Assembly (NCBI RefSeq): GCF_032302195.1 | Contig: NZ_CP135275.1 | Coordinates: 6,353,501-6,417,500, forward strand | Reading direction: 5' to 3' | DNA from: Paenibacillus sp. MMS20-IR301 | GTDB taxonomy: Bacteria; Bacillota; Bacilli; Paenibacillales; Paenibacillaceae | DNA length: 64,000 nucleotides | Program-made: the position numbers and the translations under genes | Shown here: in pieces, positions 53,634 through 61,204 of the stretch | Numbering within the stretch: the first letter of the stretch is position 1 | Layout of the letters: every line of letters starts with the position of its first letter | Notes under the pieces: model-generated | What the model was told of the DNA's origin: nothing | Databases searched by the model: none | Seen by the model: the letters and a program-made list of their open reading frames with translations, nothing else

Positions 53634-55055
53634 GTGAGCAAGCTGTGGGGCGGACGTTTTACCAAAGGAACGAACAAGCTGGTGGAGGAATATACGGCTT
53701 CCATCGGATTCGATAAGGCACTGGCGGAAGAGGATGTACAAGGCAGTCTGGCTCATGTCACGATGCTGGGCCGCTGCGGGATTCTGCCGCAGGAGGATGT
53801 AGAGACGATTAAGAACGGATTGAACAAGGTGCTGGAGAAGGTGCGCGCGGGCGAAATTGAATTCTCGGTAGCCGATGAAGATATCCATATGAATATTGAA
53901 AAGAATCTGATCGAGGAAATCGGCCCGGTCGGCGGCAAGCTGCATACCGGCCGCAGCCGCAACGATCAGGTGGCGACGGATATGCACCTCTATCTGCGTA
54001 ACCGCGTAGTCGAGCTAGTGGCGTTGCTGCATGAGCTGCAGGATGCGCTGATCGGACAGGCGAAGGACAATGTGGAGACCATTGTTCCAGGATATACCCA
54101 TCTGCAGCGGGCACAGCCGATTCTGTTTGCCCATCATCTGCTCGCTTATGTGTCGATGTTCCGCCGCGATGCGGAGCGGCTGACGGACAGCTACAAGCGG
54201 ATTAATGTGCTGCCGCTGGGTGCAGGAGCGCTCGCGGGAACGACATTCCCGATTGACCGTCATTTCGTGGCGGAGCAGCTTGGCTTTGACAGCGTCTACG
54301 AGAACAGCCTGGACGCAGTCAGCGACCGTGACTTCATTGTGGAGTTTCTGGCGAACGCCGCGCTCGTTATGACCCACCTGTCCCGGCTCAGCGAAGAGCT
54401 GGTGCTGTGGAGCAGCACCGAATTCAGCTTCGTGGAGCTGGATGATGCCTTCTGTACCGGCAGCAGCATCATGCCGCAGAAGAAGAACCCGGACGTGCCG
54501 GAACTGGTGCGCGGGAAGACAGGCCGTGTCTACGGCAACCTGATTGGACTGCTGACAGTACTTAAGTCGCTGCCGCTGGCCTACAATAAGGATATGCAGG
54601 AAGACAAGGAAGGCATGTTCGATACAGTCGCTACCCTGACTGGAGCGCTGCAGCTGTTCGCGCCGATGATCTCCACGATGAAGGTGAACAAAGGCCGGAT
54701 GCGTGAAGCGGTGAATACCGACTTCTCCAATGCAACGGATATTGCCGACTTCCTGGTAGGCAAGGGGCTGCCGTTCCGTCAGGCGCATGAAGTCATCGGC
54801 AAGACCGTATTGTACTGCATCCAGGAAGGCAAATTCCTGTTGGATCTGACCCTGGAAGAGTTCAAGCAGTTCTCACCGCTGTTCGACGAAGCGATCTACG
54901 CGGTGCTGCAGCCTGAGGCGGTTGTGAATGCCCGTAACGTCTACGGCGGCACCGCTACAGTTCAGGTGCAGGCAGCCATCGAACGGGCTGAGGCGGCTCT
55001 GCTGGCGGCAGGTGAGTGGGTTAGGCAGCATGGACATGAGGATGCTGCACAATAA
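53634..55055 (+). CDS. argH: Argininosuccinate lyase
   Basis: 473 residues. Splits argininosuccinate into arginine and fumarate; last step of the pathway. The fumarase-family signature [20 protein letters not shown] (~280) and [13 protein letters not shown] (~104) are present, and [17 protein letters not shown] residues appear as [18 protein letters not shown]. The start is GTG 53634 with GAGGAGGAC upstream. Followed by a hairpin terminator. Confidence 0.97.
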   Translation: MSKLWGGRFTKGTNKLVEEYTASIGFDKALAEEDVQGSLAHVTMLGRCGILPQEDVETIKNGLNKVLEKVRAGEIEFSVADEDIHMNIEKNLIEEIGPVGGKLHTGRSRNDQVATDMHLYLRNRVVELVALLHELQDALIGQAKDNVETIVPGYTHLQRAQPILFAHHLLAYVSMFRRDAERLTDSYKRINVLPLGAGALAGTTFPIDRHFVAEQLGFDSVYENSLDAVSDRDFIVEFLANAALVMTHLSRLSEELVLWSSTEFSFVELDDAFCTGSSIMPQKKNPDVPELVRGKTGRVYGNLIGLLTVLKSLPLAYNKDMQEDKEGMFDTVATLTGALQLFAPMISTMKVNKGRMREAVNTDFSNATDIADFLVGKGLPFRQAHEVIGKTVLYCIQEGKFLLDLTLEEFKQFSPLFDEAIYAVLQPEAVVNARNVYGGTATVQVQAAIERAEAALLAAGEWVRQHGHEDAAQ

Positions 55056-55101
55056 ACGCGGCACGCTTGACCAGGGTGCAGAGCGTAAAGTAGCAAGAAC
55101 C

Positions 55102-55149
55102 AAAGACTGTCATTTTGCAGTGTATACTGTGGAAGGGCAGTCTTTTTTT
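55102..55149 (+). terminator. Terminator after argH
   Basis: AAAGACTG (55102-55109) pairs with CAGTCTTT (55138-55145); the loop contains CAGT/ACTG. A T-run follows. Confidence 0.75.
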
Positions 55150-55198
55150 CAAATGTACGAATTGGTTAGTGCAGCATTCTGAGGATAGGGGTGAACGG

Positions 55199-57091
55199 AT
55201 GGATTGGGAAGTCCACATTGAACGCTGGAGTGCAGCCGCTGCCAGACTGCTGAATATTCAGCAGTATAATGCGCAGAATGGAACTGTTCCGGCAAGCTGC
55301 GTGACAGCCTCCAGTTTTTTTCTGGTGACTGTTCATGGAGTGGCCCAAGTGAGCCTGTCGGGAAAGGTCTATGACGCCCGTTCCGTTCATATTCTGCATG
55401 GCGGCAAGGAAACGGAACTGCAAATCACACCGCGGGGGAGCGATTTCACCTGCTATTTGATCCTATATCAAGCGTACTGCGAATCGCCGGAGGAACGGGA
55501 GAGCTTGGAGCAGTCGTACGCATTTACTCCCTACACACTGTTGCCCTTGGAGGAGAAGTGTCAAACGATGAACCGCCTGTGGCAGCAGGCAGCCCCGATT
55601 GACAAGCTGCAGGCACAGTCGCTATTTCTTCCGTTTGTGTACGAGGTGATGCGGCAGATCCGCACATCAGCGCCAGAGATCAGCAGACCGAACATAGTTA
55701 CTGAAGCTATTCATTATATTCATGAGCATTACAGAGAGCCGCTAACAGCCGAGGCGCTCGCCGGAATGTACAATTGCAGCACGAGCCATTTATTCCGCCT
55801 GTTCAAAAACCAGCTCGGCTTCGGCCCGATTGATTACCTTATTCATGTGCGGATCCGCAAGGCCAAGCAGCTGCTGCTGAAATCAAAGGCCCGTATCCAG
55901 GAAATAGCCGGCAGTGTTGGTTATGGTGATGTCTATTATTTCAGCCGCCTGTTCAAAAAGCATACCGGCTGCTCCCCGCTGCAATTCCGGGAGAGCCACC
56001 GGCAGGGAGTGCAGAATAGTCCATCACGTCTGCTGAAATCGTCTATTGTAACAGATCCGACCTTTTCCCATAATAATAATGAGAATGATTATCAATGGAT
56101 GAAGGAAGGGGACACAACGATGTTCAGATTTTCAAGACCGGCATTCGCTGCCACGCTGCTGTTATGCACAACCTTATTTCTGAGTGCATGCCAGGCAGGA
56201 AGTAATACAGGAGCTGCCTCCCAGCCGGCTTCCACCAATGCCGCTGCGGATAGTGCAGCTGTAGAGATGCGTACATATAAGCATCTGAAGGGTGAAACGG
56301 AGATTCCCGTGAAGCCTCAGCGTGTAGTCAGTCTCTTTCATCTGGGCGAGTTGATGGCGCTTGGGGTGAAGCCGGTCGGGGCAACTAACTATATTTTGAA
56401 TAATCCGTTATTAAGCGATGTATCCGGTATTGAAGATGTAGGGGCTACCCCGGATGCTGAGAAGATTCTGTCACTTGAGCCGGACCTGATTGTTACAACG
56501 GCGCCGTTTGCCGAGGTTGTTGAAGGCGGATACGAGGCACTGAGCCAGATCGCACCGACGATTGTTGTGGAGCAGTACAATGACCCGTTCAAGGATGTCG
56601 GAATGTTCGGTGATATTCTGGGCAAGCAGGAGGAAGCGAAGCAGTGGACGGAGGCTTTTACCGCCAAACTAGCAGAGTACAAAGAGAAAATCAGCCCGCT
56701 TGTCGGAGCGGATGAGACCTTCTCGATCCTCAATGTCCGTTCTGAGGCCATATACATCTACGGAGACACCAATATGGGCGGGAATATTATTTATAAATAC
56801 TTAGGCCTCAAGCCAACCGATAAAGTAAAGGATGAGGTCATTAACGGTGAGACATGGGAAATCTCTAACGAGGTTATCCCCGAATTCATCGGCGACCGGT
56901 TATTTCTGGCTGTAAATGAAGGAGCAGAGGCAGAACTGAAAAAGGTGGACAAGCTGATTCAGAACTCTCCTGCAGGGAAGGCAGGGAAAATCTATAATAT
57001 TGATTTCAATCAATTTCTGTTCAGTGATCCGATTTCAGTCGAGCAGCAGTTGGACATCATCGTTAACCTGTTAACCGGGAGCAGCATATAA
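55199..57091 (+). CDS. AraC-type regulator continuous in frame with a siderophore-binding lipoprotein (630 codons)
   Basis: From ATG 55199 (RBS AGGGGTG) the first ~160 residues form an effector-binding region; ~165-268 are an AraC helix-turn-helix pair (EALAGMYNCSTSHLFRLFKN and IQEIAGSVGYGDVYYFSRLF). A normal AraC protein would end at ~285, but no stop occurs. The frame continues through a Fur box and an RBS into the lipoprotein described next. If translated as one chain, the membrane segment at ~310-330 would place the DNA-binding part inside and the binding domain outside the cell. B. subtilis Btr is an AraC-binding-protein fusion, but without a lipobox. Two separate products are the alternative. 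Confidence 0.75.
   Translation: MDWEVHIERWSAAAARLLNIQQYNAQNGTVPASCVTASSFFLVTVHGVAQVSLSGKVYDARSVHILHGGKETELQITPRGSDFTCYLILYQAYCESPEERESLEQSYAFTPYTLLPLEEKCQTMNRLWQQAAPIDKLQAQSLFLPFVYEVMRQIRTSAPEISRPNIVTEAIHYIHEHYREPLTAEALAGMYNCSTSHLFRLFKNQLGFGPIDYLIHVRIRKAKQLLLKSKARIQEIAGSVGYGDVYYFSRLFKKHTGCSPLQFRESHRQGVQNSPSRLLKSSIVTDPTFSHNNNENDYQWMKEGDTTMFRFSRPAFAATLLLCTTLFLSACQAGSNTGAASQPASTNAAADSAAVEMRTYKHLKGETEIPVKPQRVVSLFHLGELMALGVKPVGATNYILNNPLLSDVSGIEDVGATPDAEKILSLEPDLIVTTAPFAEVVEGGYEALSQIAPTIVVEQYNDPFKDVGMFGDILGKQEEAKQWTEAFTAKLAEYKEKISPLVGADETFSILNVRSEAIYIYGDTNMGGNIIYKYLGLKPTDKVKDEVINGETWEISNEVIPEFIGDRLFLAVNEGAEAELKKVDKLIQNSPAGKAGKIYNIDFNQFLFSDPISVEQQLDIIVNLLTGSSI
56046..56074 (+). promoter_or_regulatory. 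Internal promoter of the binding-protein gene
   Basis: TTGTAA (56046-56051), 17 bp, CATAAT (56069-56074), located inside the end of the AraC frame. Its start point would fall in the Fur box. Confidence 0.55.
56080..56094. promoter_or_regulatory. Fur box
   Basis: TGAGAATGATTATCA matches the 7-1-7 consensus TGATAATNATTATCA at 14 of 15 positions, counting the free centre. It lies 26 bp before the lipoprotein ATG, so iron-loaded Fur should repress this gene. Confidence 0.75.
56120..57091 (+). CDS. Iron-siderophore ABC transporter substrate-binding lipoprotein (internal start)
   Basis: 323 residues from ATG 56120, with GAAGGAAGGGG (56101-56111) upstream. The signal peptide ends in lipobox LSAC (~21-24), so the mature protein is membrane-tethered outside. 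The PF01497-type fold shows RVVSLFHLGELMALGVKPVG, EKILSLEPDLIVTTAPF and late FIGDRLFLAVNEGAEAEL. It should deliver ferric siderophores to a permease; no permease or ATPase genes lie next to it. The promoter and Fur box indicate iron control. This product is nested in the longer frame from 55199. Confidence 0.85.
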   Translation: MFRFSRPAFAATLLLCTTLFLSACQAGSNTGAASQPASTNAAADSAAVEMRTYKHLKGETEIPVKPQRVVSLFHLGELMALGVKPVGATNYILNNPLLSDVSGIEDVGATPDAEKILSLEPDLIVTTAPFAEVVEGGYEALSQIAPTIVVEQYNDPFKDVGMFGDILGKQEEAKQWTEAFTAKLAEYKEKISPLVGADETFSILNVRSEAIYIYGDTNMGGNIIYKYLGLKPTDKVKDEVINGETWEISNEVIPEFIGDRLFLAVNEGAEAELKKVDKLIQNSPAGKAGKIYNIDFNQFLFSDPISVEQQLDIIVNLLTGSSI

Positions 57092-57121
57092 AAGAATGCA
57101 TGCAGCTTGCCGCTGCAGACT

Positions 57122-57162
57122 AACAAGGACGCTGGAGTATTTATCCAGGTCCTTGTTTTTGT
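57122..57162 (+). terminator. Terminator of the binding-protein gene
   Basis: AACAAGGAC pairs with GTCCTTGTT and CTGGA with TCCAG (57122-57157, one bulged G), then T residues. It lies just before the end of the convergent esterase gene. Confidence 0.85.
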
Positions 57163-57169
57163 TAAACTC

Positions 57170-57955
57170 CTACTTACCCAGCGGCAGCCACTTCAGGACA
57201 TCCTGGATTTTATGATCCCAATAGCCCCATTCATGCTCCCCGGGTCCTTCCTCGTACGTCAGCGATAGCTTAGTCTTGCCGCAGGCCTCACGGAAGGTCT
57301 GATTATCCTCATAGAGGAAATCCTCCGTACCGCAGCATTGATAGAGGAGCGGCTTCGGTCCTTTGGTTTTGTCTGCTTTCTCCAGCAGCCACAGTAAATC
57401 ATCCGGAGTACCGGCAATATCCTTCTCTCCGAAAATCTGCACATATTCCTTGCCCTTCTGCGCCGGGTCCTCCGGATTCATGAAGTGATGCGCCATATCC
57501 AGCGCCCCTGACAGGCTGGCAGCAGCAGCAAAGGTCTCCGGCTTCCGCAACCCCAGCTTCATTGCCCCGTAACCGCCCATCGACAGTCCAGCCACGAAGT
57601 TATCCTCACGCTTCGCCGACAGCGGGAAGAAGGAACGGGCTAGTTGCGGCAGCTCCTCACTGATATAGGTCCAGTACCGTCCGCCCTCCGCCATATCTGT
57701 GTAAAAGCTGCGGTGTACCTGCGGCATAACAACAGCGATGCCCAGCTCAGCCACATAACGCTCAATCGAGGTCCGGCGGAGCCAGATCGAATCATCATCG
57801 GACAAGCCGTGCAGCAAGTACAGTGTAGGGTGAAGCTTCCCCTTAGAGACATTGCTCATGCCAATCTGTGTAGTGGTCTGCTGCGGCAGAATTACAGTCA
57901 TCGAAGTGCTTAGACCCAGCACATCCGAATAAAACTTGCATTCGATTAAAGCCAT
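57170..57955 (-). CDS. Esterase of the alpha/beta-hydrolase FrmB/EstA type
   Basis: 261 residues, no signal peptide. The nucleophile elbow is [15 protein letters not shown] (~120-134); an oxyanion [15 protein letters not shown] segment lies at ~49-63; the catalytic Asp is probably in [11 protein letters not shown] and the His in [11 protein letters not shown] (~246). Related proteins are S-formylglutathione hydrolases and the tributyrin esterase EstA of lactic bacteria; EstA-like acetyl/short-chain esterase fits best. On the minus strand AAAGGGG precedes the ATG at 57955. It is convergent with the siderophore gene and divergent from the pseudopilin operon. Confidence 0.88.
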   Translation of the reverse strand: MALIECKFYSDVLGLSTSMTVILPQQTTTQIGMSNVSKGKLHPTLYLLHGLSDDDSIWLRRTSIERYVAELGIAVVMPQVHRSFYTDMAEGGRYWTYISEELPQLARSFFPLSAKREDNFVAGLSMGGYGAMKLGLRKPETFAAAASLSGALDMAHHFMNPEDPAQKGKEYVQIFGEKDIAGTPDDLLWLLEKADKTKGPKPLLYQCCGTEDFLYEDNQTFREACGKTKLSLTYEEGPGEHEWGYWDHKIQDVLKWLPLGK

Positions 57956-58064
57956 TTCGCATATCCCCTTTCAGCCAAATCATAGCACAGCCCATAACCG
58001 ATATAAATACTAGACTGCTATGGATGTATAGGATAAGATTTTCTGTTTTTTATAGCGGTAAGCA

Positions 58065-58094
58065 TTGCTGGTGCCGGAGTCGAGAGAATATAAT
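58065..58094 (+). promoter_or_regulatory. Candidate promoter of the pseudopilin operon
   Basis: TTGCTG (58065-58070), an 18-bp spacer and a perfect TATAAT (58089-58094), 93 bp before the first gene. Confidence 0.55.
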
Positions 58095-58187
58095 GGAAGT
58101 AGGCAGAAAGGTTCAGAGGAACGAATCATTCATACAGGACGGAAGACTGAGATTATAGAATTTACTAGAGTGTAGGGAGCGAACGGG

Positions 58188-58781
58188 ATGTCTTTGAGAG
58201 ACCTATGGAACCGCAAGCGGGAACGGGATAAGGAAGCGGGGTTTACCCTGATTGAGGTGCTGGCCGCCATCGTTATTCTGTCGATCGTTTCGCTGGTGTT
58301 GACTTCTTATTTCACCAATGCGCTGTCCTATTCCAAATCCAATCAGAATAAGACAATTATGGTCAATCTGGCGCGGAATGCGCTGTTTTATATGGAGAAG
58401 CAGGACTTTGGGGCAATGGGTGATTTCTTCGAGGTAAGCAATGACAGTCGCGATCCGGAAGATCATCCTGAAATTAATGCAGACAATTGTACTAGTACAA
58501 CTAACTGTACTGCCTATGGAATTATGATTAATGCAGGGGCGCTGCCTGATGTGCTCAATCCGATAATCAATAATATACCCTATAAGGTAACGATAGTTTT
58601 CCAGGTAGATCTTTATCAGGATATGAAGGAGGGTGAGGAGGGAAAAGTCGATCCTCGCAAACAGGATATGGCCCCTTACCTGATTCCTATTCAAGTGGAG
58701 GTCACTGGCGAAGGTGGTCCTAACGGGCATTCAGTGAGTACGGTGGTGGAGGGCTATATAACTGATGAGAAAATACGTTAA
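58188..58781 (+). CDS. Type II/IV pseudopilin-like protein 1 (197 aa)
   Basis: The N-terminal class III signal is EAGFTLIEVLAAIVILSIVS (~17-36): Gly at -1, Phe +1, Glu +5 and a hydrophobic helix, so it is a substrate of a PilD-type prepilin peptidase. The rest is a soluble domain of ~160 residues with a Cys pair (NCTSTTNC, ~103-110). RBS TAGGGAGCG. It is the first of three genes. No assembly ATPase, platform protein or peptidase is in view, so the machinery must be encoded elsewhere. Confidence 0.82.
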   Translation: MSLRDLWNRKRERDKEAGFTLIEVLAAIVILSIVSLVLTSYFTNALSYSKSNQNKTIMVNLARNALFYMEKQDFGAMGDFFEVSNDSRDPEDHPEINADNCTSTTNCTAYGIMINAGALPDVLNPIINNIPYKVTIVFQVDLYQDMKEGEEGKVDPRKQDMAPYLIPIQVEVTGEGGPNGHSVSTVVEGYITDEKIR

Positions 58782-59310
58782 CCGTCTCAGGGCACAGCAG
58801 GGGTTCACACTTATAGAGCTTATTGCGGCTATAACTTTATTTTCAATGATTCTGGGGATCCTTTCTATGGTTACTATGTTCGGGTTCCGCAGCTATCACA
58901 AAATTACAATCGAGAACTCGCTCAGGGATGAAGCGGATATCATCATGTCGTCTATCATCAATGAATTATATACTTTTGCTCCGGAAGGGGTAGAGGAAAC
59001 CAGCAGCAAGGATGGCATTCTTCTGAAAAAGAATAGAAAGACAGATCCCGACTATGAAGTGGTCAAGATTGCTTTTACAGAGGGTAAGCTTGTGATTGGG
59101 TCCGAAACGGATGAGCCTACGGAGAATTCCCGGACTGCAGTGAAGTCAGATCTGACTGGATCAGTAATTTCATCAGCGACACCAGACGGCAGATCTTGCA
59201 CGGAGGCCTCGCCGTGTGATAGTGGGCTGATTGAGATCACCCTCAAGTTGACGCAAATATATGACGGCAGAGATTATACCATGGAAATGAAGAGTAAATT
59301 CGGTTTTTAG
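58765..59310 (+). CDS. Type II/IV pseudopilin-like protein 2 (181 aa)
   Basis: It overlaps the previous gene by 17 bp. The prepilin motif QQGFTLIELIAAITLFSMIL starts at ~11, directly after a short basic leader. A ~140-residue soluble domain follows, with one Cys pair (SCTEASPC, ~148-155). It resembles GspJ/PilW-like minor pilins in position (second in a minor-pilin set) but I cannot assign a subtype. RBS GGTGGAGGG lies within the upstream gene. Confidence 0.82.
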   Translation: MRKYVNRLRAQQGFTLIELIAAITLFSMILGILSMVTMFGFRSYHKITIENSLRDEADIIMSSIINELYTFAPEGVEETSSKDGILLKKNRKTDPDYEVVKIAFTEGKLVIGSETDEPTENSRTAVKSDLTGSVISSATPDGRSCTEASPCDSGLIEITLKLTQIYDGRDYTMEMKSKFGF

Positions 59311-59321
59311 GAGGAGCTAGG

Positions 59322-61118
59322 ATGCTGCCGATACCAGGTGCTGGAACGTCACTGCGCCATTTAGGAGTTAAGAAACTGAAGGAAGGCGCCGGGCGTCTCC
59401 GGGAGGAGCGTGGTTCTGCCCTGGTGCTGGTGATGTTCATTGTGCTGCTCCTTACCATACTTGGATTAAGCGTACTCACTGCAGCAGTAGGCGGAGCCCA
59501 GCGTACAGAGACGCGCAAGAATGATGTGCAGAGTCTGCATTTGGCGGAGAAGACGCTGAATGAGGCTGTAGCGTATATTACAGCCAGTCTGAATAAGGCG
59601 GTGGAAAACGGCAATACCGAATGGAGCCAGGAAGAGCTGAAAAGTGAAATTAAAAAATTCCTGTCAGAGCTCAAAGACGGAATTGAGGATGAACCATCGG
59701 GTGACGTGCAGAAGGGACTCTTAGCCAGTACTGAGCTGTCGCAGGCTGGCGGGGAGAAAGCAGTTGGTACAATTATTGATGTTATTTTTAATGATAATGT
59801 GCCCGATGATACGGAAGATACGGATCAGTACGTTAGCTATACCTTGACTCTTACGGCTCAGGCAGAGGTCAATGGGGTAGTACGCAAACTGAAGCAGAAT
59901 GTGGTAATTGATACGTATCCTGATTTCCTGAAGTATGTACTGGGCTCAGAGCACAATCTGATCATTAATGGTTCACCCTATATTGAGGGGAATATTTATG
60001 CCGGTAATGAGCTGAAGATCAGTGATACTGCCCACTACCTGTACAATGGCAATCATTCATATGTATCCAAGCCGTTTCAACTTGAAGGTGAAGCACATGT
60101 GCAATCGTTGAACAAGCTATCCTATAAGGTAGGCGGCAGCGATCCGGTAACCGGAACACAAGTAACAGATATGAAGATTATTCCGGCATCGAGTGTGAAA
60201 ATTAAAAACCACCGGAGCTTTGTTGAGGTAAACGTGGAGTCTTCTTTCGTTGATAAAGTAGAAGAAGCTACAGAGAGCCATAATAACAGGCAAACTATTC
60301 TGGACAGGATACACAGCGGAGCGTTGGCTGGTTATCTTGCCGGAAACAGTAACTTTGATCATCCGGATGTGCTGGGGGAGAAACCGGATCCTGCGGATAC
60401 ATCGGATGAGGGGAAGGAGCGCCAACAAGCATATGATGATACAGTTGCGCTGTTGACCCATCCCACACGATCCTTGGTTTACAAAGGTGATTTGGTAATT
60501 GACGGAACGGAATTAACCGGAATTAATTACACGAGTAAAGTAAGCGCATCAGGAGTACCTTACTGGTACGTTGTAGACGGAAATCTGCTTATCGATAATT
60601 ATGGAGCGGACACACCTATCGATGTGCGGGCCAATATACTGGTAACCGGTAAGGTAGAGATCAGAGGTAAAGTGCAGTTTGACTCTACTATATATGTTCT
60701 GAAGGCTGCAGCCGGGGGAGAGTTCAACACAGTAGTAGAAGATGCCACGATTAATGGCTTAAACAACAAGGAGCTTGTTCTAATCTCTGAAGGGGCAATT
60801 CTGTTTAACCGGTTAGCTGCTTTCGATGAAGCGGCTACTCCGCTGAACGCCTTCTTCTATACAGATTCTAAAGCTGATCTATACGGGGTAGGCTCCATAT
60901 TCTCACTTAGCGGCGGATTTTTTGCTAAAGAGGATTTGACAATTAACGCGGTCCGGGGCACATCTGCACGCGGCGGTTCGGATATTATAATAGCTGAAGA
61001 TGAATCGCTGATCCGCTTCAAAGCCGTCTACAATAACAATGTATTTGGTGACCAGCAGGCGGGCCTCCCCAGGGTCAGGACGGTTAATATCCGCGTAGAG
61101 GAGCTGCAGCTGGAATAG
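59322..61118 (+). CDS. PilX-like surface protein with beta-solenoid-like body (598 aa)
   Basis: AGGAGG overlaps the previous stop. The ~30-residue leader is followed by EERGSALVLVMFIVLLLTIL and a long helix, the arrangement of PilX-type minor pilin components, which often lack the canonical GFTLIE. Residues ~200-590 contain regular short beta repeats such as ANILVTGKVEIRGKVQFDST, IEGNIYAGNELKIS and ELVLISEGAILFN, like bactofilin or polymer-forming domains. A tip adhesin or matrix protein of a pseudopilus is plausible. It is convergent with the choice-of-anchor-A gene. Confidence 0.75.
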   Translation: MLPIPGAGTSLRHLGVKKLKEGAGRLREERGSALVLVMFIVLLLTILGLSVLTAAVGGAQRTETRKNDVQSLHLAEKTLNEAVAYITASLNKAVENGNTEWSQEELKSEIKKFLSELKDGIEDEPSGDVQKGLLASTELSQAGGEKAVGTIIDVIFNDNVPDDTEDTDQYVSYTLTLTAQAEVNGVVRKLKQNVVIDTYPDFLKYVLGSEHNLIINGSPYIEGNIYAGNELKISDTAHYLYNGNHSYVSKPFQLEGEAHVQSLNKLSYKVGGSDPVTGTQVTDMKIIPASSVKIKNHRSFVEVNVESSFVDKVEEATESHNNRQTILDRIHSGALAGYLAGNSNFDHPDVLGEKPDPADTSDEGKERQQAYDDTVALLTHPTRSLVYKGDLVIDGTELTGINYTSKVSASGVPYWYVVDGNLLIDNYGADTPIDVRANILVTGKVEIRGKVQFDSTIYVLKAAAGGEFNTVVEDATINGLNNKELVLISEGAILFNRLAAFDEAATPLNAFFYTDSKADLYGVGSIFSLSGGFFAKEDLTINAVRGTSARGGSDIIIAEDESLIRFKAVYNNNVFGDQQAGLPRVRTVNIRVEELQLE

Positions 61119-61149
61119 ATAAGAAGGACCAAAAAATACTTTTGTACAA

Positions 61150-61194
61150 AATAAGAGCGGAGGCTATCCCCTTAGGGGCGCCTCCGCTCTTATT
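61150..61194. terminator. Shared bidirectional terminator
   Basis: A perfect 15-bp stem (61150-61164 with 61180-61194) with an inner CCCC/GGGG pairing; T-rich on both sides. It serves the PilX-like gene and the convergent gene. Confidence 0.9.
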
Positions 61195-61204
61195 TGTTAT
61201 TTAG

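Noticed and set aside
57997..58004. ACCGATAT as a sigma-D -10 for the pseudopilin operon
   Set aside because: No TAAA at 14-16 bp upstream, and a better sigma-A promoter exists at 58065-58094.
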